A DNA stretch of 11,245 bases, from positions 1 to 11,245 of the forward strand of contig JAAZMU010000046.1 of assembly GCA_012798645.1 (NCBI GenBank), read 5' to 3'. Each line of letters opens with the position of its first letter. The stretch's first letter is position 1. This DNA comes from Patescibacteria group bacterium. Lineage in GTDB: Bacteria > Patescibacteriota > Minisyncoccia > Minisyncoccales > Minisyncoccaceae. Shown here in pieces: positions 1 through 9,178 of this stretch. Under the pieces are notes generated by a model. That model worked only from the letters and a program-made list of their open reading frames with translations. It was not told the origin of the DNA and did no database searches. The position numbers were made by a program, and so were the translations under genes.

Positions 1-31
1 AGACAAAGGCGCCATAATGGGCGCCTTGTCT
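1..31. repeat. GC-rich hairpin at the left edge
   Basis: The arms at 1-13 and 20-31 are complementary (AGGCGCC / GGCGCCT core, one bulged A). No T-run follows on the + strand (an A-rich stretch follows instead). Read on the - strand, that A-rich stretch becomes a T-run before the hairpin, and anything after the hairpin is outside the window. It is probably a terminator for a gene beyond the left edge, but the direction cannot be settled here. Confidence 0.5.
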
Positions 32-120
32 GAAAAAAGAAAAACAAATCTCTCACTACCACTTAGTCTAATAGGAAACTAAATGGCATTTCTCTTATAC
101 ATTGAAACTAATATTTTGTC

Positions 121-147
121 AAATAAAAGGCGGATTTTTAGATCCGC
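121..147 (-). terminator. Terminator of the leftward zinc-ribbon gene
   Basis: On the - strand, GCGGAT (147-142) pairs with ATCCGC (135-130) around a 6-base loop, followed by CTTTTATTT. The TAA stop of the upstream gene (138-140) lies in the loop, so the terminator hairpin overlaps the last codons. Confidence 0.7.
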
Positions 148-632
148 AGCTCACAAGGATGCACATATTCAGATACGCGGCATATGCCGTACCTGATTCT
201 CTTTGTATGCTCATAATAGTATTCAGCATAAAAAAACGCATCTCCTTTTTCCTTAAACGAATAATGTCTTCGCTTAGAAGAGATTGGCTTAATTTCTCCA
301 TCGCCAAGGTTAAGCCAATATCCATTGCTTTCCGTGGTCAAAATCCCTATTGCGCGAAGAAAATCCACAACATCCCATCCAGCATCGTCTTCTGTTGTAT
401 GGGATTCACAAGCATCAAAAAAGTTTTCCCACTTAACAGAAGCACTACCATTTTCAACCTTCAGTATTTTGTTTACAAAGGCTTTTCTTTGCTCAATGTA
501 ATTTTCAATCCTCTTTGCATGGCACAATGGGCAGACATAAGGCATAGCAGTTTCTATTTCAACTCTTTTCCCATTAAAGCCAAAGTAGAAATCCCCTCTA
601 GGAATTTTCCCGCAGAATTGACATTCATTCAT
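138..632 (-). CDS. Hypothetical protein with two CxxC knuckles (zinc-ribbon-like)
   Basis: The 164-aa product is not recognised as a named family. Near the N-terminus it has CQFC (residues 4-7) and about 30 residues later CPLC, the spacing expected of a two-knuckle zinc ribbon; a further acidic and aromatic region follows (GYWLNLGDGE, FFYAEYYYEH). There is no signal peptide or membrane segment, so it is probably cytosolic. The start at 632 is supported by AGGGTGA (643-637) four bases upstream, a -10/-35 pair (663-690), and a terminator that overlaps the stop. The opposite-strand frame over the same stretch has none of these signals and starts on TTG. The gene is divergent from rpsB. Its promoter-SD-ORF-terminator form resembles the cassette at 5078-5602 rather than the SD-less operons. 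Function unknown; nucleic-acid or metal binding would be inference from the CxxC pairs only. Confidence 0.75.
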   Translation of the reverse strand: MNECQFCGKIPRGDFYFGFNGKRVEIETAMPYVCPLCHAKRIENYIEQRKAFVNKILKVENGSASVKWENFFDACESHTTEDDAGWDVVDFLRAIGILTTESNGYWLNLGDGEIKPISSKRRHYSFKEKGDAFFYAEYYYEHTKRIRYGICRVSEYVHPCELRI

Positions 633-662
633 AACGTCACCCTGGTTTTAGGAACCACGGAA

Positions 663-690
663 ATAATAGCACTTTAATAATAAAAGGCAA
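663..690 (-). promoter_or_regulatory. Promoter of the leftward gene
   Basis: On the - strand, TTGCCT (690-685), a 16-bp spacer and TATTAT (668-663), with TG just upstream of the -10 (extended -10). The expected transcript start is near 656, giving a leader of about 24 nt before the ATG at 632. Confidence 0.6.
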
Positions 691-742
691 GCTCTTGAAA
701 AAAACAAGAAGTATGCTATCTTGATTATAGGAAGACAAGAAC

Positions 743-771
743 TTGTTTTATATTTTTTAATATGTTATAAA
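743..771 (+). promoter_or_regulatory. Promoter of the rpsB operon, nearly leaderless
   Basis: TTGTTT (743-748), a 17-bp spacer, TATAAA (766-771), and TG at 763-764 as an extended -10. The predicted transcript start near 778 lies only about 7 nt before the ATG at 785, leaving no room for an SD. Confidence 0.55.
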
Positions 772-784
772 GTGATTATTGATT

Positions 785-1480
785 ATGGAAAAAACCGAAG
801 AAAAAACTACAAATAATACAACAATAGAAGAAATGATTGAGGCAGGTCTTGGTTTTGGTCATCAAGCCTCTAAGCTTCATCCTAAAATGAAGCCCTACAT
901 TACAAAAATGAAGGGCGGAATAGGTCTCATTAATTTAGAGATTACACGAGAAAAATTAGAAGAGGCTTTAAAGTTTCTTGAACAAGCTAAAAAAGAACAA
1001 AAGACCTTTTTGTTTGTAAGCACAAGCCCATCTCTTAGAAGCATTGTTAAAGATACTGCAGAAAAAACAAACTCTTTTTACGTTGTAGAAAGATGGATTG
1101 GAGGACTCTTAACAAACTTTTCTGAGATTAAAAAAAGATTAAAATATTTTGAAGAGCTTGAGGCTAAAATAGCTGAGCCTGACTTTACAGAAAAATATGT
1201 TAAAAAAGAAAGGCTTCAAATAATGAAGACATTAGAAAGACTTAAAGCTAAGTTCGGAGGGGTAAAGGGTATGGAAAAAATACCAGATGTTGTTATTATT
1301 ATTAACCTAGAAAAAGATAAATTAGCCCTTTTAGAAGCATTAGGCGTTCAAAAAACAATTGTTGCTATTACAGATACAAATGTTGATCCCACAGAAGTTA
1401 ACTATATGATTCCTGCAAATGATGATGCTGTATCATCTGTTACTTACATATTAGATAAAATAAGTAAATCAATAGAATAA
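785..1480 (+). CDS. rpsB: 30S ribosomal protein uS2
   Basis: The 231-aa uS2 protein is needed late in small-subunit assembly and sits on the solvent side near the 16S 3' domain. Family signatures: an N-terminal FGHQ (24-27) with the LHPKMKPYI segment, the RWIGGLLTN signature (103-111), a charged helical hairpin insertion at about 115-155, KIPDVVIIIN, and the C-terminal ITDTNVDPTEVNYMIPANDDA block that binds 16S. Length is normal. ATG 785 is preferred over an in-frame TTG at 779, because no SD supports either and an ATG is present two codons later. It is the first gene of an operon with tsf (1 base between stop and next ATG), orf118 and tRNA-Thr. The very short predicted leader leaves no space for the classical rpsB leader that binds uS2 for autoregulation in other bacteria. 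Confidence 0.97.
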   Translation: MEKTEEKTTNNTTIEEMIEAGLGFGHQASKLHPKMKPYITKMKGGIGLINLEITREKLEEALKFLEQAKKEQKTFLFVSTSPSLRSIVKDTAEKTNSFYVVERWIGGLLTNFSEIKKRLKYFEELEAKIAEPDFTEKYVKKERLQIMKTLERLKAKFGGVKGMEKIPDVVIIINLEKDKLALLEALGVQKTIVAITDTNVDPTEVNYMIPANDDAVSSVTYILDKISKSIE

Positions 1481-1481
1481 T

Positions 1482-2066
1482 ATGGTGAGCATAGAATTAA
1501 TAAAACAATTAAGAGAAGAAACAAATATTTCCTTAGCAGAATGTAGAAAAGCTTTAGAGGAATCAAAAGGAGATATTGCAAAAGCTAAAGAAATTTTAAA
1601 AAAACAAGGAGAAGCTATTGCTCTTAAAAAATGTGAAAGAGAAGTTTCTTCAGGTGTAATAAGTTCATACATACACGCAGGTGGAAAAGTAGGTGTTTTA
1701 ATTAAAGTCTTATGCGAAACAGACTTTGTTGCAAAAGGTGACCTTTTTAAAGAATTAACACACGAATTATTGCTTCAAATTGCATCAATGTCTCCTTTAT
1801 ACGTTGAGGAAGAAGATATTGAAGAGGACGTACTTCAAAAAGAAATTGAAATCTATAATGAGCAATTGAAAAATGAGAATAAGTCAGATAATATCAAGGA
1901 AAACATTGTTAAAGGAAAATTAGAAAAGTTTAAAAAAGAAGTTTGTCTTTTATCCCAAGATTGGGTTAAAGATAATTCAATCACAATTCAAGACTTAATA
2001 AATGACTACATCGCAAGATTAGGGGAGAATATTAAGGTTAAAGAATTTGTAAGATATGAGCTCTGA
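1482..2066 (+). CDS. tsf: Elongation factor Ts
   Basis: The product is the guanine-nucleotide exchange factor for EF-Tu. The 194-aa protein has an N-terminal UBA-like helical bundle (about residues 3-43; LIKQLREETN, ISLAECRKALEES), the catalytic TDFVAK block (80-85, the Asp-Phe that enters EF-Tu), and a C-terminal end (ENIKVKEFVRYEL) matching the family. At 194 aa it is the short single-core form, as in Thermus, rather than the roughly 283-aa E. coli form. The gene follows rpsB by one base. There is no SD (the upstream TAATAATA is only A/T). It ends on TGA, and orf118 begins within its last codons (11-nt overlap), so translation of orf118 is probably coupled. The TGA falls where the family ends, which argues against UGA being read as glycine here. 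Confidence 0.97.
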   Translation: MVSIELIKQLREETNISLAECRKALEESKGDIAKAKEILKKQGEAIALKKCEREVSSGVISSYIHAGGKVGVLIKVLCETDFVAKGDLFKELTHELLLQIASMSPLYVEEEDIEEDVLQKEIEIYNEQLKNENKSDNIKENIVKGKLEKFKKEVCLLSQDWVKDNSITIQDLINDYIARLGENIKVKEFVRYEL

Positions 2067-2412
2067 AATTACATCTTTAGCATTTATGGTTTTAGGCTTT
2101 TTAGGAATGTCTGCTATTACTGTTCGTAAAATAGAGGACATATCAAAACTTCCTAACACACCGAGCTTTATTCAAAGACTACAATTTAAAGAAAGAGTAA
2201 AAAAAGAAACAAGGGATATTGTCAAGAAAAAATACTTTGGAATTCAAGTTTTTACGCAAAAATTATTATCAAGAATTAGGATTTTAATTTTAAAACTGGA
2301 TAATAAGATTTTTAATCTTAATTTAAAGTTAAAAGAACATTCAAAAAAAACAAAAGAAGATATAGATCTTGGCTTGACTGACATTAAAGACAAGCTAAAA
2401 AAGAGCAAGTAA
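2056..2412 (+). CDS. Small membrane-anchored coiled-coil protein in the rpsB-tsf operon
   Basis: The 118-aa protein is not recognised as a named family. Residues 4-22 (SLAFMVLGFLGMSA core) form one hydrophobic segment, followed by a basic region (RLQFKERVKKE) and a long lysine-rich amphipathic tail ending KSK, so the likely topology is a single N-terminal membrane anchor with a positively charged cytoplasmic helix. The ATG overlaps the end of tsf by 11 nt, and its TAA stop (2410-2412) is directly followed by the first base of tRNA-Thr, so RNase P would cut immediately after the stop codon. The tight spacing indicates co-transcription and probably translational coupling. A role near the membrane with ribosomes or translation factors is conceivable from context and charge only. 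Confidence 0.85.
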   Translation: MSSEITSLAFMVLGFLGMSAITVRKIEDISKLPNTPSFIQRLQFKERVKKETRDIVKKKYFGIQVFTQKLLSRIRILILKLDNKIFNLNLKLKEHSKKTKEDIDLGLTDIKDKLKKSK

Positions 2413-2484
2413 GCCGGCATAGCTCAATGGCAGAGCAACTGTTTTGTAAACAGTAGGTTGGGGGTTCAAATCCGTCTGCCGGCT
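2413..2484 (+). tRNA. trnT: tRNA-Thr(UGU)
   Basis: A cloverleaf of 72 nt: acceptor GCCGGCA (2413-2419) pairs with TGCCGGC (2477-2483), discriminator T2484; anticodon stem ACTGT/ACAGT around loop TTTGTAA with anticodon TGT; T loop TTCAAAT. CCA is not encoded. The T stem (GGGGG / CCGTC) has a G-G mismatch at the 51-63 position, so either the stem is slightly defective or there is a sequencing error. The gene abuts the stop codon of orf118. Confidence 0.95.
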
Positions 2485-2490
2485 CAATAA

Positions 2491-2519
2491 TTGACAAATA
2501 GAATAATTTACTGTAAGTA
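2491..2519 (+). promoter_or_regulatory. 16S rRNA promoter
   Basis: A perfect TTGACA (2491-2496) followed after 17 bp by TAAGTA (2514-2519), a poor -10; TATAAG at 2518-2523 is a better hexamer but at 21 bp. No terminator separates it from tRNA-Thr, so read-through from the rpsB operon into the 16S is also likely. Confidence 0.5.
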
Positions 2520-2568
2520 TAAGTATGTACATTCACAATTTAAGATTCACAACAAATTAAACGAACAA

Positions 2569-2596
2569 CATAATTTTTTAGAGTTGTTCCGCTTAT
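2569..2596 (+). other. 16S processing stem, 5' arm
   Basis: These 28 bases are fully complementary to 4216-4243 (25 Watson-Crick pairs and 3 G-U pairs; the inner 15 pairs are perfect). Such a stem brackets pre-16S RNA and is the usual substrate of RNase III. The 5' arm ends one or two bases before the mature 16S start. Confidence 0.9.
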
Positions 2597-2597
2597 T

Positions 2598-4119
<1,522 letters not shown>

Positions 4120-4127
<8 letters not shown>

Positions 4128-4215
4128 AAAAATGGTTGACTGAAATTAGTTTACGAGAGATCTCTGAATTAATTTCAAGGTGTTGATCTTTGTACCTCAA
4201 AGAAAGATCGTTTTT
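4120..4215 (+). other. Folded 16S 3' spacer
   Basis: The spacer has two hairpins: TGAAATTAGTT (4141-4151) with AATTAATTTCA (4167-4177), 11 bp including one G-U and with a smaller palindrome AGAGATCTCT in the loop; and GATCTTT (4185-4191) with AAAGATC (4203-4209). They lie inside the loop closed by the 16S processing stem. No antitermination boxA/boxB was recognised. Confidence 0.65.
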
Positions 4216-4243
4216 ATAAGCGGAACAACTTTGGAAAATTATG
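4216..4243 (+). other. 16S processing stem, 3' arm, contains a start codon
   Basis: This is the complement of 2569-2596. Its last three bases (4241-4243) are the ATG of the methyltransferase gene, pairing with CAT at 2569-2571. In folded pre-rRNA the start codon is therefore at the base of a 28-bp helix. Confidence 0.88.
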
Positions 4244-4846
4244 AAAAAAAGTCACTTGCAATATAGGCTATTAAAGCCATTCTACAACAAAGAAGCAAAA
4301 AAGATGTGTAATGATTTTAAGAACTACATAACCAAAGGAGACAAAGTATTAGATCTAGGCTGTGGGTCAGGTATTGTAGCAAACAAAATAAAAAGCACAT
4401 TCAAAGTACAAGTAAAAGGAATTGATATTATTGATATGAGAGAGGTTGATATTCCTTTTGAGATATATGATGGAAAAGATTTGTCCTTTATCAAAGACAA
4501 TGAATTTGATGTGGTTTTAATCAGCTATGTTCTTCACCATACAGGGGATTTAGAGAATATCTTAAGCCAAGCAAAGAGAATTGCTAAAAAACATATTATT
4601 ATATATGAAGATTTAAATGAGGGATTCTTCGGAAAGTTCTATTGTCTTCTTCATGGTAAATTATATGATTGGGTATTCTTAAAAAATAATATTCCAGCAA
4701 GGTTTTTAAGTGAAAAAGAATGGAAAGAACTTTTTAAAGAGCTAAACTTAGACTTAATTCATTCAAAAGAAAAAAAGTACAAGTTAAGTTTTGTAAAAAG
4801 AAAAGCGTTCATTTTAGAAAAAAGGGTGTGTAGCTCAGCTGGCTAG
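4241..4846 (+). CDS. Class I SAM-dependent methyltransferase inside the rRNA operon
   Basis: The 201-aa product has the Rossmann methyltransferase core: motif I VLDLGCGSG (36-44, SAM binding), acidic GIDI (60-63, ribose-contacting Asp), FDVVLISYVLHH (89-100, motif IV/post-IV, as in the Methyltransf_11 type) and a strand IIIYEDL (119-125). The C-terminal third is aromatic and basic and may form the substrate cap. Substrate unknown; rRNA or tRNA is tempting from position, but this subfamily also acts on small molecules and lipids. No SD and no promoter of its own were seen, so it depends on the 16S transcript. The ATG is the last three bases of the 16S processing stem. The last codons (195-201) and TAG stop (4844-4846) lie inside tRNA-Ile, so RNase P cleavage at 4823/4824 would remove the stop. 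The full message can only be read from unprocessed precursor. Confidence 0.88.
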   Translation: MKKSHLQYRLLKPFYNKEAKKMCNDFKNYITKGDKVLDLGCGSGIVANKIKSTFKVQVKGIDIIDMREVDIPFEIYDGKDLSFIKDNEFDVVLISYVLHHTGDLENILSQAKRIAKKHIIIYEDLNEGFFGKFYCLLHGKLYDWVFLKNNIPARFLSEKEWKELFKELNLDLIHSKEKKYKLSFVKRKAFILEKRVCSSAG

Positions 4847-4897
4847 AGCGCGTCACTGATAATGACGAGGTCCCTGGTTCAAGTCCAGGCATACCCA
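4824..4897 (+). tRNA. trnI: tRNA-Ile(GAU)
   Basis: A 74-nt cloverleaf: acceptor GGGTGTG/CATACCC with one G-U pair, discriminator A4897, D arm AGCTCAGCTGGCTAGAGC, anticodon stem CGTCA/TGACG around loop CTGATAA (anticodon GAT), T loop TTCAAGT. CCA is not encoded. Its first 23 bases also encode the end of the methyltransferase. Confidence 0.97.
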
Positions 4898-4905
4898 CAC
4901 AATAG

Positions 4906-4978
4906 GGGCCGATGGCTCAATTGGTAGAGCATCTCATTTGCAATGAGAGGGTTCAGGGTTCGAGTCCCTGTCGGTCCA
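4906..4978 (+). tRNA. trnA: tRNA-Ala(UGC)
   Basis: A 73-nt cloverleaf: acceptor GGGCCGA/TCGGTCC with a G-U pair, discriminator A4978, anticodon stem TCTCA/TGAGA around TTTGCAA (anticodon TGC), T arm CAGGG/CCCTG. CCA is not encoded. Eight bases separate it from tRNA-Ile. This is the usual bacterial rRNA spacer pair. Confidence 0.97.
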
Positions 4979-4984
4979 CAAGGG

Positions 4985-5013
4985 AAAAGCACTAAAGGTG
5001 CTTTTTGTGTTTT
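4985..5013 (+). terminator. Terminator of the 16S - tRNA unit
   Basis: AAAAGCAC (4985-4992) pairs with GTGCTTTT (4998-5005) around a 5-base loop, followed by T, GTG and TTTT. It ends the 16S transcript before the 23S gene, which is abnormal for an rRNA operon. Confidence 0.75.
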
Positions 5014-5021
5014 CCATAGGG

Positions 5022-5056
5022 TTGACAATGTAGCCTTTTTATGTTAACGCTATATA
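5022..5056 (+). promoter_or_regulatory. Probable promoter of the 174-aa cassette
   Basis: A perfect TTGACA at 5022-5027. The -10 is unclear: TATATA at 5051-5056 is 23 bp away, and TATGTT at 5040-5045 is too close (12 bp). The promoter is inferred mainly from the preceding terminator and the -35. Confidence 0.4.
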
Positions 5057-5066
5057 AGTACCTAAC

Positions 5067-5072
5067 GGAGGT
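5067..5072 (+). promoter_or_regulatory. Perfect Shine-Dalgarno GGAGGT
   Basis: GGAGGT lies 5 bases before the ATG at 5078, ideal spacing. It is the only perfect SD in the window, and the local 16S has no sequence to pair with it. Confidence 0.8.
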
Positions 5073-5077
5073 ATAGA

Positions 5078-5602
5078 ATGAATTTAAATGAGAATTTGTC
5101 AACGGAAGAGCTAGTGGGGAAAATGATCGAGAACCTCGACATTCTCGAGGAGTTTCTCAAGGCATTTCCCATAAAGGAAGAAAGTATAGAAGTTGAAGAT
5201 CATATCGCTAAATATGAACGTCCCGAGGGGTACCCCCAAAAACTCATTGCCTTGGAGGAAGTTGTTGAAAAAGCCTCTGAGGAATTCGAAGCAGTAATGC
5301 GGGCAAACGCAGAGAGTGAGAAAAAACTGCTAGCAAAATCAATGTTTTTGCTAGAAAGAGTTGCATCATGCAAAAAGCGCATAATTGCTTCTTCTGAAAA
5401 AGACGCTGACGATCAGAAAGTGATACTTTTTTTGGAGGCTTTTGAGAGTTCCTTGTTGGTAAGACAGGTGAAAAGCCTCATCGCAGAGTTCTTTGAATAT
5501 GTGAACGAAACATTATCCGTAGAGGCTCTAGTCTCTATGGACAAGATGATCAATGGCATAAAGGCCTATGAGGAGGCCGTGATTCAAGAATATCTTTCTT
5601 AA
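5078..5602 (+). CDS. Acidic all-helical hypothetical protein in the rRNA spacer
   Basis: The 174-aa protein matches no family I recognise. It is rich in Glu, Leu, Ala and Lys, with long helical stretches (residues 8-30, 58-105, 110-170), no Trp, no signal peptide and no membrane segment. The pattern suggests a cytosolic helical bundle or coiled coil. The start is fixed by the GGAGGT five bases upstream. Base composition is clearly more GC-rich than rpsB, the methyltransferase or mreC, with codons such as CTC, ATC, CCC and GGG that those genes rarely use, and the coding sequence contains perfect inverted repeats (CCTCGA/TCGAGG at 5134-5150, GGGGTACCCC at 5227-5236). It has its own terminator and a probable promoter, and sits between tRNA-Ala and 23S where no protein gene is normal. 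Transfer from an SD-using organism or a mobile cassette is inferred. Function unknown. Confidence 0.85.
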   Translation: MNLNENLSTEELVGKMIENLDILEEFLKAFPIKEESIEVEDHIAKYERPEGYPQKLIALEEVVEKASEEFEAVMRANAESEKKLLAKSMFLLERVASCKKRIIASSEKDADDQKVILFLEAFESSLLVRQVKSLIAEFFEYVNETLSVEALVSMDKMINGIKAYEEAVIQEYLS

Positions 5603-5665
5603 TAAAGTGTGCTTAGAAGCAATTCTAAACACACTTCTTTTTTTTATAAACTATATAAAGTGTGC
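5602..5665. repeat. 11-bp direct repeat between the two cassettes
   Basis: ATAAAGTGTGC occurs at 5602-5612 and again at 5655-5665. The first copy forms the left arm of the terminator. The second could pair with the same right arm (CACACTT, 5630-5636). It may be a duplication or a recombination scar, or chance. Confidence 0.5.
5605..5646 (+). terminator. Terminator of the 174-aa cassette
   Basis: AAGTGTG (5605-5611) pairs with CACACTT (5630-5636), then a C/A mismatch, then TTAGAA (5613-5618) with TTCTAA (5623-5628), closed by a GCAA tetraloop and followed by C and a run of T (5638-5646). A strong intrinsic terminator. Confidence 0.9.
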
Positions 5666-5691
5666 AATATCATATGGACCAGTACAGTCCC

Positions 5692-5720
5692 TTGACATAC
5701 CATTGTAATTATGTTATATT
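5692..5720 (+). promoter_or_regulatory. Strong promoter of the 70-aa gene
   Basis: TTGACA (5692-5697), exactly 17 bp, TATATT (5715-5720); the best promoter in the window. The predicted transcript start (about 5727) is about 3 nt before the ATG at 5730. A small inverted repeat GGAC/GTCC (5676-5690) abuts the -35 and could be an operator, unproven. Confidence 0.8.
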
Positions 5721-5729
5721 ATAACAAGT

Positions 5730-5942
5730 ATGTTGATAAGAACAACAACCTCGGTTTACGAGGTTAAGATGCCGAGCCCTGGGAGATACAGGGTTCGCAA
5801 AATCGCTAGCTCGAGCGTTTCCCTGATCGAACTCGGGGAGACGTTCGAAGGCAACGTCCTCGCCTTCGACAGGGAGGGACGTCTCGTCCTTTGCCAGGAC
5901 GAGAAAATTGTCATGAGGACATCGCAGACAAAAGACTGGTAA
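5730..5942 (+). CDS. Small basic beta-rich protein or structured short RNA
   Basis: A 70-aa frame, not recognised. Alternating residues (GRYRVRKI, SVSLIEL, GRLVLCQDEKIVMRT) suggest a small beta-sheet protein; there is no signal or membrane segment. Third codon positions are strongly GC-biased relative to first and second, which favours real coding, but 70 open codons at this composition can arise by chance. It is GC-rich compared with the AT-rich neighbours. There is no SD, and the start is only about 3 nt from the predicted transcript start, so translation would be leaderless. The transcript is full of perfect hairpins: 7 bp at 5747-5765, 5 bp at 5777-5793, 8 bp at 5845-5869, 8 bp at 5883-5903, and 8 bp at 5922-5950 spanning the stop. 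A structured noncoding or dual-function RNA is the main alternative. No RNase P, tmRNA or SRP signature was seen. Confidence 0.6.
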   Translation: MLIRTTTSVYEVKMPSPGRYRVRKIASSSVSLIELGETFEGNVLAFDREGRLVLCQDEKIVMRTSQTKDW

Positions 5943-5950
5943 GTCTGCGA
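5922..5950 (+). repeat. 8-bp hairpin spanning the stop codon
   Basis: TCGCAGAC (5922-5929) pairs perfectly with GTCTGCGA (5943-5950). The loop holds the last codons and TAA stop of the 70-aa frame. It stacks directly against the following terminator. Confidence 0.75.
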
Positions 5951-5978
5951 AAAGGGTGCAATCTGTACCCTTTTTTTT
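5951..5978 (+). terminator. Terminator of the 70-aa gene
   Basis: AAAGGGTGCA (5951-5960) pairs with TGTACCCTTT (5964-5973) with one G-U pair and a 3-base loop, followed by a T-run to 5978. Confidence 0.9.
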
Positions 5979-5994
5979 ACAAAAACCACTGCTA

Positions 5995-6022
5995 TTGACA
6001 AATTCCTAATCTTTGCTAAATT
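5995..6022 (+). promoter_or_regulatory. 23S rRNA promoter
   Basis: TTGACA (5995-6000), then TAAATT (6017-6022) at 16 bp; TATACT at 6024-6029 is a better hexamer but 23 bp away. It lies just after a terminator and before the 23S, so 23S-5S must be transcribed from about here. Confidence 0.6.
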
Positions 6023-6032
6023 ATATACTGTA

Positions 6033-6090
6033 TGTAGAAAGTATTACAGTATCTTTAGAATAAAGAAGATACTATGTTTTGTTTTCTACA
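6033..6090 (+). other. Folded leader of the 23S transcript
   Basis: Nested hairpins: outer TGTAGAAA (6033-6040) with TTTCTACA (6083-6090), inner AGTATCTT (6048-6055) with AAGATACT (6066-6073). A third arm, TACTGTA/TACAGTA (6026-6032 with 6045-6051), would compete with both, so alternative folds are possible. No T-run follows, so it is not a terminator. Confidence 0.6.
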
Positions 6091-6109
6091 TCAATAGCAA
6101 CTTGAAAAC

Positions 6110-6150
6110 TTAATATATTTGTTAATGAGGTTAATATTTGCTAGTCAACA

Positions 6151-6158
<8 letters not shown>
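6110..6158 (+). other. 23S processing stem, 5' arm
   Basis: This arm pairs along nearly its whole length with 9124-9170 (landmarks TTAATATA, AATGAGG, TTGCTAG and TTATTTC), with scattered G-U pairs and a few mismatches. This is the expected pre-23S stem cut by RNase III; its innermost 8 pairs correspond to helix 1 of the mature RNA. Confidence 0.88.
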
Positions 6159-9123
<2,965 letters not shown>

Positions 9124-9131
<8 letters not shown>

Positions 9132-9170
9132 TTTGGCTAGCAATTATTAGCCTCATTACAAGTATATTAA
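9124..9170 (+). other. 23S processing stem, 3' arm
   Basis: This is the complement of 6110-6158. It lies directly after the last conserved 23S bases. Confidence 0.88.
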
Positions 9171-9178
9171 TTGTTTTT

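Noticed and set aside
102..677. 191-aa + strand frame opposite the zinc-ribbon gene
   Set aside because: It starts on TTG without SD or promoter. The - strand frame has CxxC pairs, promoter, SD-like site and terminator.
779..787. TTG start for rpsB at 779
   Set aside because: ATG at 785 is two codons later, no SD favours TTG, and the predicted transcript start is about 778.
2064..2130. UGA read as glycine (code 25)
   Set aside because: tsf ends on TGA at the normal EF-Ts C-terminus, and the read-through would add an unrelated tail.
5727..5978. RNase P RNA, tmRNA or SRP RNA
   Set aside because: The conserved segments of these RNAs were not found, and the length and hairpin order do not fit.
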